Assembly: GCA_026545225.1 (NCBI GenBank)
Contig: CM048845.1
Span: 86,455,033-86,519,032 of the forward strand
Origin: Cornus controversa
Taxonomy: Eukaryota > Streptophyta > Magnoliopsida > Cornales > Cornaceae
Length of the DNA stretch: 64,000 nt
Reading direction: 5' to 3'
A model generated the notes under the pieces. The model ran no database searches. It had not been told where the DNA came from and worked only from the letters and a program-made list of their open reading frames with translations. Shown in pieces: positions 25,490 to 36,208 of the stretch; position 1 is the first letter of the stretch, and each line of letters starts with the position of its first letter. Both the position numbers and the translations under genes were made by a program.

Positions 25490-26456
25490 ATCATTTTATA
25501 AAAAGGAAGAATAGTTTTGACATTTTATTATTTCATATTTGGTCATCTTAGGTCTAATAAGTGAATTAACAGCATAGGGCCCGTTTGGCATGCGACAAGT
25601 GTCGAGTGTGTTTTAAATACAATTAAAAACACATTTGGTAAGGAAAATCTGTTTTAAGTATTTTTTATTTATTTTTTCTGCTACAGTCTACCGTTACTGA
25701 AACACAATAAAAATATTAAAATGGTGTTTTCAATTTTGACCCAAAATTTTGAAACGTTTTGACACTATTCAAACACAACAAACAATACTAAATATGCTTT
25801 ATTTTATAATACCAAAATAAAACAAAAAAAATAAAATGGCCACAGTGGGGGTGTCAGCTACTGGACACTAGTTATTTCATACTTAAATTAATCATGCTAC
25901 TTTTCAGGTTCTGTGAAGTTAATGGTTGGTTGGAATATTTTTTAGGTTGATTTTTTTATTTCGAAAGCACAATTGGAGCAATTGTGCTGTTGTATAGTTG
26001 TGGGTTTTGTAATAAAATTTTGCTTAGAAAAAAAAAATAAATCATGAAAATTTTCACTTCCATATCCAGACTACTTGGTTACAAATGATATCTTTCACTC
26101 CTCATATAAGCATAAAATAAAATGAAATCTTCACTCCCCATATAAGCATCTTCCTTCTTAATGGAGGGCTAAGACTTATTGAAATCAATCACTAAGATTT
26201 ATTCTCTTGAACTTTTCATCTAACTGTCCACATATTTACGATTTCTATATGACTCCATGCTTTTCTAGAATATTCTTTACTCTATAAATTTCAAAAAATT
26301 ATTCTAGAATCTTGCATCACTCCATACCACTTCATAATTCTGTACCGCACTTTATAACACTTAATAATTCTCAACACTCGTACGTTGGCGCAAACTCTTT
26401 GCATATTGTCCAGCTTTGCATAATGATTGGTTGAGGGAAAAAAATTAGTTAATTAA
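25490..26456. other. Intergenic
   Basis: AT-rich DNA. GGGCCCGTTTGGCATGCGAC at 25578 looks like one end of a non-autonomous hAT element, but no convincing second end was found. Nothing else recognised. Confidence 0.4.
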
Positions 26457-26717
26457 TAGTAAAAAGCACTACACTAATGAAAATCAATCACTGCTAATTA
26501 TATCGTACGGACAAATTAGTTAATCACATATGTAGTAGAATGCATCTCCTATTGTGACTTGGTAGGTATTGGATATGTTTCTCCCATTTAGTGTGCATTG
26601 TTGTGTCCGTTCGATAATTAGACGTTATTGGATGATTTTCTCTAATTTAGTGTGAATCACTTTATGTCCGTACGATAATTAGCACTGATTGATTTCATTA
26701 GTGCAGTCATTTCTACT
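26457..26717. mobile_element. Foldback MITE of about 260 bp
   Basis: The left arm (CACTAATGAAAATCAATCAC, then GCTAATTATATCGTACGGAC) is mirrored by the right arm (GTCCGTACGATAATTAGC, then GATTGATTTCATTAGTGCAG). The arms are about 60 bp. The centre holds a direct repeat of the TTTAGTGTG...GTCCGT(T/A)CGATAATTAG block. Non-coding. Confidence 0.7.
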
Positions 26718-27669
26718 ACAATACATGTATATATTCAAATGTAAATATACATATAGATAATCTTACTTTTTTTTAAAAAAATACCTCTCTTCCATATTTT
26801 CAAGTTTAGGAACTTGTGCATGAGTTTCTGTATTGAATCATGAGACTTATGTTTTGTGGTTCATCAGTTGAAATTGTTGATCTTTATTTTCTACAAGATA
26901 TTGTTTATACATTATTGTTGAATATAGATCGATAAAGAAGAAAAAACTATGAAAAGATAGAATTTGGGCGCAGATTCATAACCAAGTAATCTTCCCTAGT
27001 CAAAGAAGGCTTTGTGAGAGATTTAAAATAGTTATTAAGATACTTCAGAAAGATACTTCCACAAGTTATATGAATATTTTATCTAATAATTATATAAAGT
27101 CAACCCACTAAATATATTTTTAATTCCGTCGTTAATCTTATTAGTGACTTACCTCAATAAACTCTTCTATATTTCCTCTCCTCTCAACAATTAATTTGGG
27201 TTCATATTTTTCTGGTACAGGTGGTTCTAACATCTATCTCACTGAAAGCTCAAACAAGACTTTTCATATAGGTAAAAGACCGAAATTTCAAATTTTGACA
27301 TTCCAAAATAAGTCATGTAATAAAACATAAGCATATGTTAATTACTAGATATATTATCATATAGTTTATCTCTCGCTGTATATTTTTTAATGTTTTATCA
27401 TTATATATAAGCTTAATTTCATGTTTGGAAAAATGGAAAAAAAGAAAGAATTTAAGATGCTATTCCAAATCCGTTCTAACATTCTCCCCCACCCGATCTT
27501 GGGAGACCCTTGTTGTGGTTAGGCGCTTGATTAACTTCTTTCATCAAGCAACACAACCTAGCCTAAACCGAGCCCAAGTTTGTATTGCTCAATTTAGGGT
27601 CAGAAAGCAAAGGGAGCAAAAAAGTTCTACTTGCATATAGAAGGCGAACAAACATTCATATCACTATGG
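26718..27669. other. Intergenic
   Basis: AT-rich DNA. At 27475-27530, CTAACATTCTCCCCCACCC followed by CTTGTTGTGGTTAGGC resembles the junction of left LTR and internal region of the TRIM at 57655, so a fragment of a related element may be present. Nothing else recognised. Confidence 0.4.
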
Positions 27670-29540
27670 TTAGTGTCAAGGGGTCAAATTACACCACAAA
27701 TTTTCGCCGATGTGATGGCACTAAGACAACCCTCTGTCTTAGTCTTAACCAACCCACTTGGTGCCTAGGACACACACCAAGTCACTCCCACACACACAAG
27801 AAAATTTATGTAGGAAGTAAAGGAACAAAGCACACAATATTTACAAAAGTCTTACGACTCTCAACCTTATCATCAAATTTAACAACATTGCTGCCAATCA
27901 ACTTCACTGATTAGCTATAAAAACAACTCTGCATGTGCCATCGATGCACTTGCAATATGTCAAAAAGTCCCATCTATATCGCCTCAAGACAATGTCCTTG
28001 TTATTGAAAGGACTCCCAGACATACTTTGGATTTTGTCTCGAACAACAACCCCACAAAATGAAGGGAACTCCACTGCCACCACCATGACAATGGACTGTG
28101 GTCATGTGCACTACCTTCCCTATAGCTGATGCACCCACCTTGTGCGCACGTCACCTTTTTTATTTCAAGCCCCAGCTTGAGCATTTTCCACCAAGATCAG
28201 TGGGTTGACACAAATTGGTGTCAGGTCTTCCTCCTCAAACTCTTGGGCAGTCAAAGCACTGAATGATTTTTTCTTCTTTGGGCAGTCTCTTGTTTGGTGT
28301 GATCCCTTGCAAATGAAGCATCCAAACTCAAACTTCTATTTTCTGCTGCTAATTTGATGCCTCAGGCTTCTCCTTGTCTTTCTCTGCACCACTTTTCTTA
28401 GCTTTGTCAAAAAACTTCCCATTCTTCTTTGACTTACCATAGACAGATTCAAGCTTCTCAAGTTGCAAATCCACATGACTGTCTGCCGCAATAATGGTAG
28501 AAGGAAGGTCATGAACACCATGCCTCTATAACTCAATTTTTGTCTATGATTATAAATCTGCCATGAAATTAAATAGCTTGTCCTCCTCAGACATCTCTTT
28601 CATATCCAGCAACAAAGACATGAAATCTTTCACATACTCACGCACAAAACTTGTGTGCTTGAGCTTTCGTAAAGCATCTTGAGCCACTCAACCCGAATTA
28701 GTTAGAAAAAATGTTTCTCTCAACTCTTTCCACGAATCTGATCATGATTTGATTTATGGTCTAGCCTCGTCCTCCAATTGAGTCCTCCACCATAATTTTG
28801 CATCACTAGTCAAGTATATGCTAGTGATTGTGAACCTATCATTTTCTAGAATGTGAGCAATCCGAAAATACTGCTCGACGTCCTATAGAAAATTCTCATG
28901 TTCCTTGGCACTCCACTTACCACCAAATGGCTTTGACTTCGGAATCTTGATTTTAAAGGCTGGCTTCTCACCAATAAGGCTGCAATTCTATTAGGCTCTC
29001 TTTAGTAAAGCCACTTCATCCTCCCCCTTCAAGTTTTTCTTGAAGAGTTCTATCACAGACAGAATGTCGTTGGCAATTTCAGCAAGCTTTGAGTTTGTCT
29101 CAGACACAAACTTATCAAGCTTAGTGCGTAGAGTTTGCACTTCCACAGTAGTCTATTCCACCTGAACCGTCAATGAAACAACATCATTAAATTAAGGAGT
29201 GCTAACAATCTCCTCCAAATGAGCAACATAGTCTTGTGTTGTTTCTGCAGTATTACCTCTAGCCATCTCGAATCAAATGCACTTTGAACCAGCAATTGAG
29301 CCGACTAGGCTCTAATACCATCACAGGCGTCAAATTAAACCATAATTTTTTTCTATTGTGATGGCACTAGGACAACCCTTGTCTTCCTCTGCCTTAGTCT
29401 CAACCAACACACTTGGTGCCTAGGACACACACCATGTCACTTCCACACACACAAGAAGTTTATATAGGAAGAAAATGAACAAAGCACATAGTACTTACAG
29501 AAGTTTTACGACTTCCAACCTTATATTATTATATGAATAG
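27670..29540 (-). mobile_element. Gutted LTR retrotransposon with gag remnant
   Basis: Direct repeats of about 200 bp lie at about 27675-27872 and 29325-29525 (shared words GTGATGGCACTA, TTGGTGCCTAGGACACACAC, GAACAAAGCACA). Between them, on the minus strand, are a primer-binding-like site complementary to initiator tRNA-Met (TGGTATTAGAGCC, 29308-29320), then a gag remnant. The coding order runs right to left, so the right repeat is the end of the 5' LTR and the left repeat is the end of a 3' LTR whose upstream part, with most of pol, has been deleted. The right limit is unclear; the 5' LTR may continue beyond the hAT insertion at 30092. Confidence 0.65.
27880..29266 (-). pseudogene. Degenerate gag and protease remnant
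   Basis: An ATG at 29266 (MARGNTAETTQ) lies 42 bp after the primer-binding-like site. Downstream, at about 28270-28325, a zinc knuckle of the plant form C-x2-C-x3-H-x4-C is readable (CFICKGSHQTRDCPKKK). The sequence from about 28180 to 27900 resembles the start of the aspartic protease part of Ty3-type polyproteins. Stops and frameshifts interrupt the frame. Reverse transcriptase and integrase are absent. Confidence 0.55.
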
Positions 29541-30091
29541 AACAATACAAAGAAATCTGGCCAATGCTTGCAGTAAATGTACAAAGGCATACCAATGCCT
29601 AACCCTCCCAAAGTGTATAGCTTTCAACTATGTTTTCACTCTAGAATTTGTCCCCTCACTATAATGCTCATCAATGTTATTTATAAACACTCACAAAACT
29701 GCATATACAGCCCACTAAGTTGGTGGATGACACCCCCATTCACCTAAGGTTGTGCTAGAACCTATTAGCGCATGCCACCTTGCCTTGATGGTTGCTGGCA
29801 CTATGCTATGTCTCTTATCTTTAGCATCATGTAGAGAAGTGCTAGAACTGTTGTAGTTGCTAAACTTCCTCCACCTTCCCACAATATAGCTATATATATG
29901 GAAGTGGCTAACAACACTTCAACCCACTTGGATCTGCTGGAGCCTTCCATACCTTGCCAAATGTCATGGTAACTACCCACACTAAGCTATGTCTCCTAAT
30001 TCTCTACAATATAGAATAATAACCCTCATACTTGTAATTGTCATATGTTGTCAGCCTTCAGAATGTGCCACCTGTCATGGGTGGTTGTAGC

Positions 30092-30473
30092 TAGGGGCGC
30101 ACACAGTTCGGTTCGATTCGATTCTAAAATACCTCAAATCGTACGGATTGTGTGATGACCAATAAATTTTTTTTATTATGAAATTATTTTTATAAAAAAA
30201 AATATTGTTAGAAATTTGTCTTATGAGATAATGATATAAAAAGTGTACATATATATGTGTGTGTGTGAGTGAAAAATAACAATGTGGGGGATAGGAAGGG
30301 GTTAGCAATGATGAGTGTGATTTATTGTAAGGGCTGTTATTTATCATGTTGTTAATGGGGAGTAAACCACTAGTTAATAGGAGACCTTACAACTTCTCAA
30401 TTGATACAAGATTTATATTTGATTATTACCTTAAGTAAATGTGAGACCTTTCATTTCTCATGAGTTACAAAAG

Positions 30474-30519
<46 letters not shown>

Positions 30520-32544
30520 CAACATATCTCTCTTCCTTTCTATGTAACATTCGATCATTTAAAAGTTAGAGAGAGAAGAGGGAATGAGAGAAAAGGCTGA
30601 TCGACAGAGAAAAAGAGGTATAATATGTAGGAAATTTAAGGGGTACTCTATCTTTATATATGTTAGTAGATAGAAGTTACAAAAGAAATAATTTTTATTG
30701 TATATTCTGTTTTGTTATATACGTTCTTATATATTTACCTATTTATAGAATTCATTTGTTAATGGGTCTATATAATTGACGATGTGAGTCTTGAAATAAC
30801 TTGTTAGTATGGCAGTGGGTGGCATACATATTGTAAGTGGTTTGTAAGTCGTTGCTTTTTTAGTTTATATATGTACTTTATTTGATTCTTAGTATATAAT
30901 TATAATGGTATATATATTACATTGGTATTACTAGTAGTTTATATATATACACGCGTGTATTATTTGTATGAAATCAATGGACTCAAATTGTGAACAAAGG
31001 TAAATTTAATGTTTTTTATTTTCTTTAAGATTTTAAACTCACTTTTGTTATGTTATAGTTTTATAATTTGAAATTACTTATTTTGAATTAAGATTAGCTA
31101 AATTTATAGTTATAGGAAATAAGTCCATTGTTACTTTTGGGTGTTTTATTTATTGTTTAATTAATTATTGATCAAGTGAAATTTTGTAAATGAATACTGT
31201 TTTGAAGAGAGAAGTTATATCTTCTGAATTTAGCGATATATAAGTATTTGGTTTGAGAAATGGTACATGGATTATTTTTTGTTTATGGTTGTGAATGAAA
31301 TTTGATTGTGTGTGCTCGTACATGTATAACTGGATGAAAATAAGCAGGGTTCTAATCCCTTCAGTCGAAAAATCGAGAACTATAGTTGGGTTCAGCGGCC
31401 CACCGTGAGAATGATCAAAAATTCGCAATGTGTGTGTGCGGTATATATGTCGGGGGATTATATTATGGTTAATTTTTTAATAATTGATCTATACTTGCAC
31501 TAGTTATTTATTGAACAATTATTTGTACGGTATATATCTTGAAGTTATAATGGTTTACTGAATATGCTCGGACTTGACTTTATGCAAAAATATCGAATTG
31601 TGGTTACATTTACGATTAGTTGTCTTCTCGTTATTATTTTATTTATACTTAAATTTATGTATATTTAAGTTATATATTATTTTGTATGTTATTCCATGTA
31701 TATATGAAAGTAGAGTTTTTTTTTCCTACTGGGCGATTGTTGTGCTCACCCCAAAAACATTTCAGGCTTGGCTGAAGTCTAGAGTAACGAAGAATTTATC
31801 AGGGTTTATTTGAAAGCGTGTTTTGTCATAAAAATTTTAGAAGAATGTTATTTTTATTATAATATCTTTTGTAATCATAAAGAAAGACTTTGGTTGTGAG
31901 TGTAAGATATATATATATATATATTTATTGAGATGGCACTATTAAGTGAGAGAGTTTGTAGTTGGAATATTAAGTGTATAAGGTTTTAATTAATTATTGT
32001 GTTTGTTTTATTTAATTTTTATTTTATTTTATTTGATCACATCTCAAAAATTCGGGACATGATAGATCGATCTTCTTAAACCATGAAACCGAACCAAACT
32101 ATTTCAAGTATAAAACCAAACTAAACCAAACCGTGATGAAACGGTTCGGTTTGATACTATCATCAATTTTTTTTTATATATAAAAAGGCAAAAAAACATA
32201 ATAGTTTAGATCTTTAAAAAAACTACTACTAGCCTACTACCATAAAAAATTACTACTAGCCTACTATCAAAAGGCAAAAAAAAATCATAGTTTAAAAAAC
32301 TGCTACTGCTACTTGCGAATCCACATGAGCATATATCATAATATCATATATATATATATATATAACTAAACGGTTCTGTTTGGTTCGGTTCCGATGGACA
32401 CGAAATCGTAACAGAACTGAAAAATTACGGATTAAAAATTTTGAAACTGTGACCGAACCGAATCGTAAAAAATCAAATCGTTTTGTCCAATCCGTTCCAG
32501 TCTGGTCCAATTTTTTTATTTGGACAGATTTTTGTGCACACCTA
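30092..32544. mobile_element. Non-autonomous hAT-type element, 2.45 kb
   Basis: A perfect 8-bp target duplication GTTGTAGC flanks it (30084-30091 and 32545-32552). The termini TAGGGGCGCACACA and TGTGCACACCTA are inverted and of hAT type. Sub-terminal regions mirror each other with GTTCGGTT/AACCGAAC words. The interior has a (TA)n tract at 30480-30518 and no transposase-like frame, so it depends on an enzyme made elsewhere. It inserted into retrotransposon-like sequence that continues on both sides. Confidence 0.85.
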
Positions 32545-32552
32545 GTTGTAGC

Positions 32553-33714
32553 ACACCACATTCCCACCATGTATGCACATGTTGTGGAAGGTGGTGCTAA
32601 CCACTCCTACATAAAAGGAACCACCTGCCGACTATGTCTTTGCATGCCACTTGTCTGCTAAGTGTCAACTAATGATTTTGATAATGCCCAGCCCAAGCCA
32701 TGGTCTATGCTAGCCACATCTAATTTAGCTAACCTGATTAGGACTCAACCTATGTCAATCCAAGCCCTTTCCACATGGTCAATGCCAATGTCTACACCTT
32801 GACCAAGTCCAAACTATGCCAATGAGTTTGCCATCGCCTTAATCTATTGGTGCATCAAGCCTACATTATAAGCCCATCTGTGCCCACCGTGCCATGCCCA
32901 CAGGGGCTTGCCAAGGCACATCCAAATGCCAACTTTTCCCATGAGTTAGCCATACCTTGATTTGTCGGTGCATGATCCGAGCCATGACTACCAATTTATG
33001 TTCATGCCCACTGTGTCGTGCCCACGGGGGCTTAAGTTAGAACCATACATATATTTAAGCCACCACTTTTCCCAAGGGTAAGTTTGCACACCCATAGGTT
33101 CATATGCACGTGGCATGCTTGATATGTGCATGGCTTGGGGCGCACCAGCAAGTGCTGCCCACCTATAGAGTTTCCGCCATCGCACCATCAAGTGCCACCA
33201 CCTTGGGGTGGTGCACAACCATGCCAAAAGCATGTTTGGCGTGCTCCTAATGTTTGCCTCGTGTTAGGCTTGCCAAGTGGGCTTGGGTGCTGGAGGGTGG
33301 AAGTGAGACTATCCATATCCCCCTATATATGCAAAACAAACATTCAACACTCTGACAACAACAAACATTACATATGTCTAAGGAATCATAATATACATTA
33401 ATAAATATGGGTATTTCCAAAATTCACCAAACTTGAGTAATAAGCTTCAAATAACTTTAGGATACTCCATTATTTTTTTCAAGTCAAAATTCACAACTTT
33501 GATTTTCATCATATTTACAAGGATGCCACTATTGCACGTTGTGGCATGCTGACAGCCATCTGCGCCCACGAAATGTTGTCAAGGGCCTAGCCATGGGCAC
33601 ACTATGACATGGCTTGGCGTGGGATAGAATGTTAAAGGTATAACAGTTAGTTACGACTCCTTATTCACTTTAGCCCTTATATGAGGCATTTTTCAAAGCT
33701 GCTTGGAAAAGAAA
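32553..33714. other. Retrotransposon-like flank, unresolved
   Basis: This stretch is more GC-rich than its surroundings, with repeated words such as GCCATGCCCACAGGGGCTT (32891; near copy at 33019). Its composition matches 29560-30083 on the other side of the hAT element, suggesting one interrupted long LTR. No coding frame is recognised. Confidence 0.4.
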
Positions 33715-34003
33715 CGAACTTGGAGTGATTTTAAAGCGAGATTGACTTTCTTATTATCAGTTATACCGCTGTATAATAGTAGAGGACGAGCCTCATTTCT
33801 TTTTCGGGTGTGTTCTCCTTTCGGGGCGGGGGGTGTCTTCAACCTTGTCTCGATACGAACTTGGAGCGATTTCAAAGTGAGATTGATTCTCTTACTAGCA
33901 GTTATACCACTATATAACAACAGAGGACGAGCCTCATTTCTTCATCGGGTGCGTTCTCCTTTCGCACGTCGGGGGGGGGGGGGTCTTCAACCTTGTCTCG
34001 ATA
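33715..34003. repeat. 141-bp tandem duplication
   Basis: The unit starting CGAACTTGGAG[T/C]GATTT occurs at 33715-33855 and again from 33856 to about 34003. Both contain AGTTATACC, GAGGACGAGCCTCATTTCTT and TCTTCAACCTTGTCTCGATA. Each copy has a G-run before TCTTCAACC (8 of 9 Gs near 33828-33834; a run of about 12 at 33971-33982). The 146-codon plus-strand frame across it is a by-product. Confidence 0.85.
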
Positions 34004-34162
34004 TCAGTGACGAGGATCATATATATACGTATATACACCTATTATCTGGTTCTATCCACTTTCGGTTTGGAAAGAGAGGTCCAGAAAGAGAAGTTCTTTG
34101 GCCTGAAACCGACAATTGTAGTTTAGCGCTTGACGTGAATTAGGTTTGGCTTTGAAACCAAA

Positions 34163-34291
34163 TGTAACAAGTCGGACGATTGTCATTTAACCCAAAAATC
34201 TAAGCTATTATCTAGTGCTGCATACCCACCCTTATATGTCCAAATCCTTCCTCGTTTGAATATGATGTGGGACAAGTTAGCCCCTCTAACA
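34163..34291. repeat. TRIM-family solo LTR or fragment
   Basis: Starts TGTAACAAGTC and ends CCCCTCTAACA, with the internal words CTAAGCTATT, GATGTGGGACAAG and CTGCATACCCACCC. It aligns along its whole length with the 124-bp LTR of the TRIM at 57655. No matching 5-bp flanks were found, so it may be a fragment. Confidence 0.65.
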
Positions 34292-35076
34292 TTAGCCAAC
34301 CTAATATCTACCTAAGATGTTCTAATTCAATTGATATAGTAATGAATCATATATATTATTAAAAACAAAGTGATTGAATAGTGACTAAAATGTTGAAACA
34401 ATAGTATCAAAAGATTAAGGCAAAAGGGCCCAAAACCCCTATGTGGTTTTAAAAAGGTGCAATAAATTTTTTTATGTTATATTTTGGATCATATCACACC
34501 ATCACCTTTGCAAAAGTGAGCAAAGTATGAAAGATTTTTTTATATTAAATTTTATTTTACCTTAATAAAAAAAGAGGAGTTTTTTTTTTCTTCTGAAAAA
34601 AGCCTAAAAATGCATAATTACTTAATAAAAATTTTTGATTTTTCAAAAATTGTTTCTAGAACTTTTTCTATTAGAGAGAGAGAGAATTTATGAAAATAAA
34701 ACAATTTTTGAAAAAAGAAAAAAAAATTGAAAATTTTTATTATTGTGCATGTTTAGTTTTTTTTTTCCTGGAATTTTTTCGTAGGAAAAAAACTTTTCTT
34801 TTGTTATTAAGGTAAAGAAAAACTTGATATAAAAAAACCTCTCTTTCTAATGGGAAAATTTATAGAAAATAAAAAAAATAAAAATTTTTTATTATGTAAT
34901 TGTGTATTTTTAATTTTTTTCCTGAAAATTTTTCCCCGGAAAACAACTCCTCAATCAAAATAGGTCAAATATATTCTTACACAAGTTTTCATTTTTAATG
35001 AAAATTAATAACATTCACAAACTCCATGTTTAACTCTGAATGATTATCGATACCAATCTTTCATGATTTTTTGGAG
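34292..35076. other. Intergenic, AT-rich with poly-A/T mirror segments
   Basis: The segments around 34570-34680 and 34690-34830 share inverted A/T-rich words, suggesting a decayed foldback element, but the low complexity prevents a firm call. No gene recognised. Confidence 0.4.
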
Positions 35077-35474
35077 GGTAAATTACACTGACCTCCCTTG
35101 AGGTTTCGTCAATATACACTGACTTCTCCTATTGTTTGCAAAATTACACTGACCTTCCTTGAGAATTTTATTTTTGTGACACTGATTTCCTCTCTTATTT
35201 GCAAAATTACACTGATCTCCCTTAAAGTTTGTATTTTTGTAACAATGTCTTCCCTTTCATTAACGGTTATTAATGGTTTGCGTGGTCAACGTGTACACAA
35301 AAATCATTAATTTGTATGAAGTTATAAAGATGGAAACGTAATTACACAAGAATTGCTAACGACATCCTCTCGAGTCTCGATAGCTCTAACAAAGGAGGTG
35401 ATTGTAGTTTTACTAACAAGAGGGGAGGTAAATGTATATTGACGAAACCTCAAAGGATGTCAGTGTAATTTACC
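35077..35474. mobile_element. 398-bp MITE of the GGTAAATTACACTGACC family
   Basis: The left end GGTAAATTACACTGACCTCC and the right end GGATGTCAGTGTAATTTACC are inverted, with TTGAGGTTTCGTCAATATAC mirrored further in. The left half also contains two direct sub-repeats of AAATTACACTGA[C/T]CT. The ends match those of the Pack-MULE-like element at 15918-17696. Confidence 0.8.
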
Positions 35475-36200
35475 ATTTTTTAAAATATTAGAACCCAAAT
35501 ATCTTGTTAATGAAAAATTCTCTAATTTTTTCTTCATTGCAGCAAAGTGTTGGGTTACATATGAATTATGGATTAGTTTGAATCATATAATTTTTTTTGC
35601 TGTTTACAATAAAATTTATTTATTTATTATTTAATTGCTCTTTCTTTTTAGGATCAAATATTAAGTATATAGCATTCATTTAATGTTTCAAAACGACACG
35701 AAGTGAATGTTTTTGTAGAATAGAATAAAATCAGGAGAAGGATTGAAGAGACTTATGAGTAACTCAACAATAAACTTTCATTCGAGAATAAAGTACAATA
35801 TTGTTATTTTATTTTTAATAAAATAAAATAAAATAAAATTTGGAATACTGCAATAGTTTGATGGGGCAGAAATATCACTGTCGTATCAAAATTAGGAATA
35901 AAAGTTTGACGAGATTGGAAATAATTCGAAATACACAGAAGTAGAAGGACCTATATGAAATTTCAATTAAAAAGAATTGGCTCATACAGTCATACGTTGT
36001 TGAAACATCGGCCGGACAAACAAAAAAAAGTCCAAGGAAGAAGACTTCTCTTGCACATTGCAACTAAAAAGAAGTTAGTGTGAGAGAGAGAGTTTGCGGC
36101 TTTGAACTCTATGTTTTACGTTGATCATCGATAAATTGAAGCTGCGAGAGGAAGAAGAAATTGTGGAAGTGTAGAGAGAGAGGGGAGAGAATCGCGTCGT
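35475..36200 (+). promoter_or_regulatory. Upstream region and leader of the kinase gene
   Basis: AT-rich upstream DNA, then a purine-rich stretch (about 36075-36195) with GAGAGAGAG words just before the start codon, as expected for a plant leader. No TATA box could be assigned with confidence. Confidence 0.4.
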
Positions 36201-36208
36201 ATGGGATG
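36201..36208 (+). promoter_or_regulatory. Two overlapping start codons in different frames
   Basis: The sequence ATGGGATGG holds ATGs at 36201 and 36206. The first starts MGW, like Arabidopsis At3g15890, but is shifted and ends at a TGA in exon 2 after about 32 codons. The second has G at -3 and +4 (the first has C at -3) and opens the kinase frame. Confidence 0.75.

Noticed and set aside
25578..25870. hAT-type MITE starting GGGCCCGTTTGGCA
   Set aside because: Only one end could be seen; no inverted partner or target duplication.
33703..34143. Plus-strand ORF of 146 codons
   Set aside because: Created by the 141-bp tandem duplication; the two halves repeat each other and no domain is recognised.
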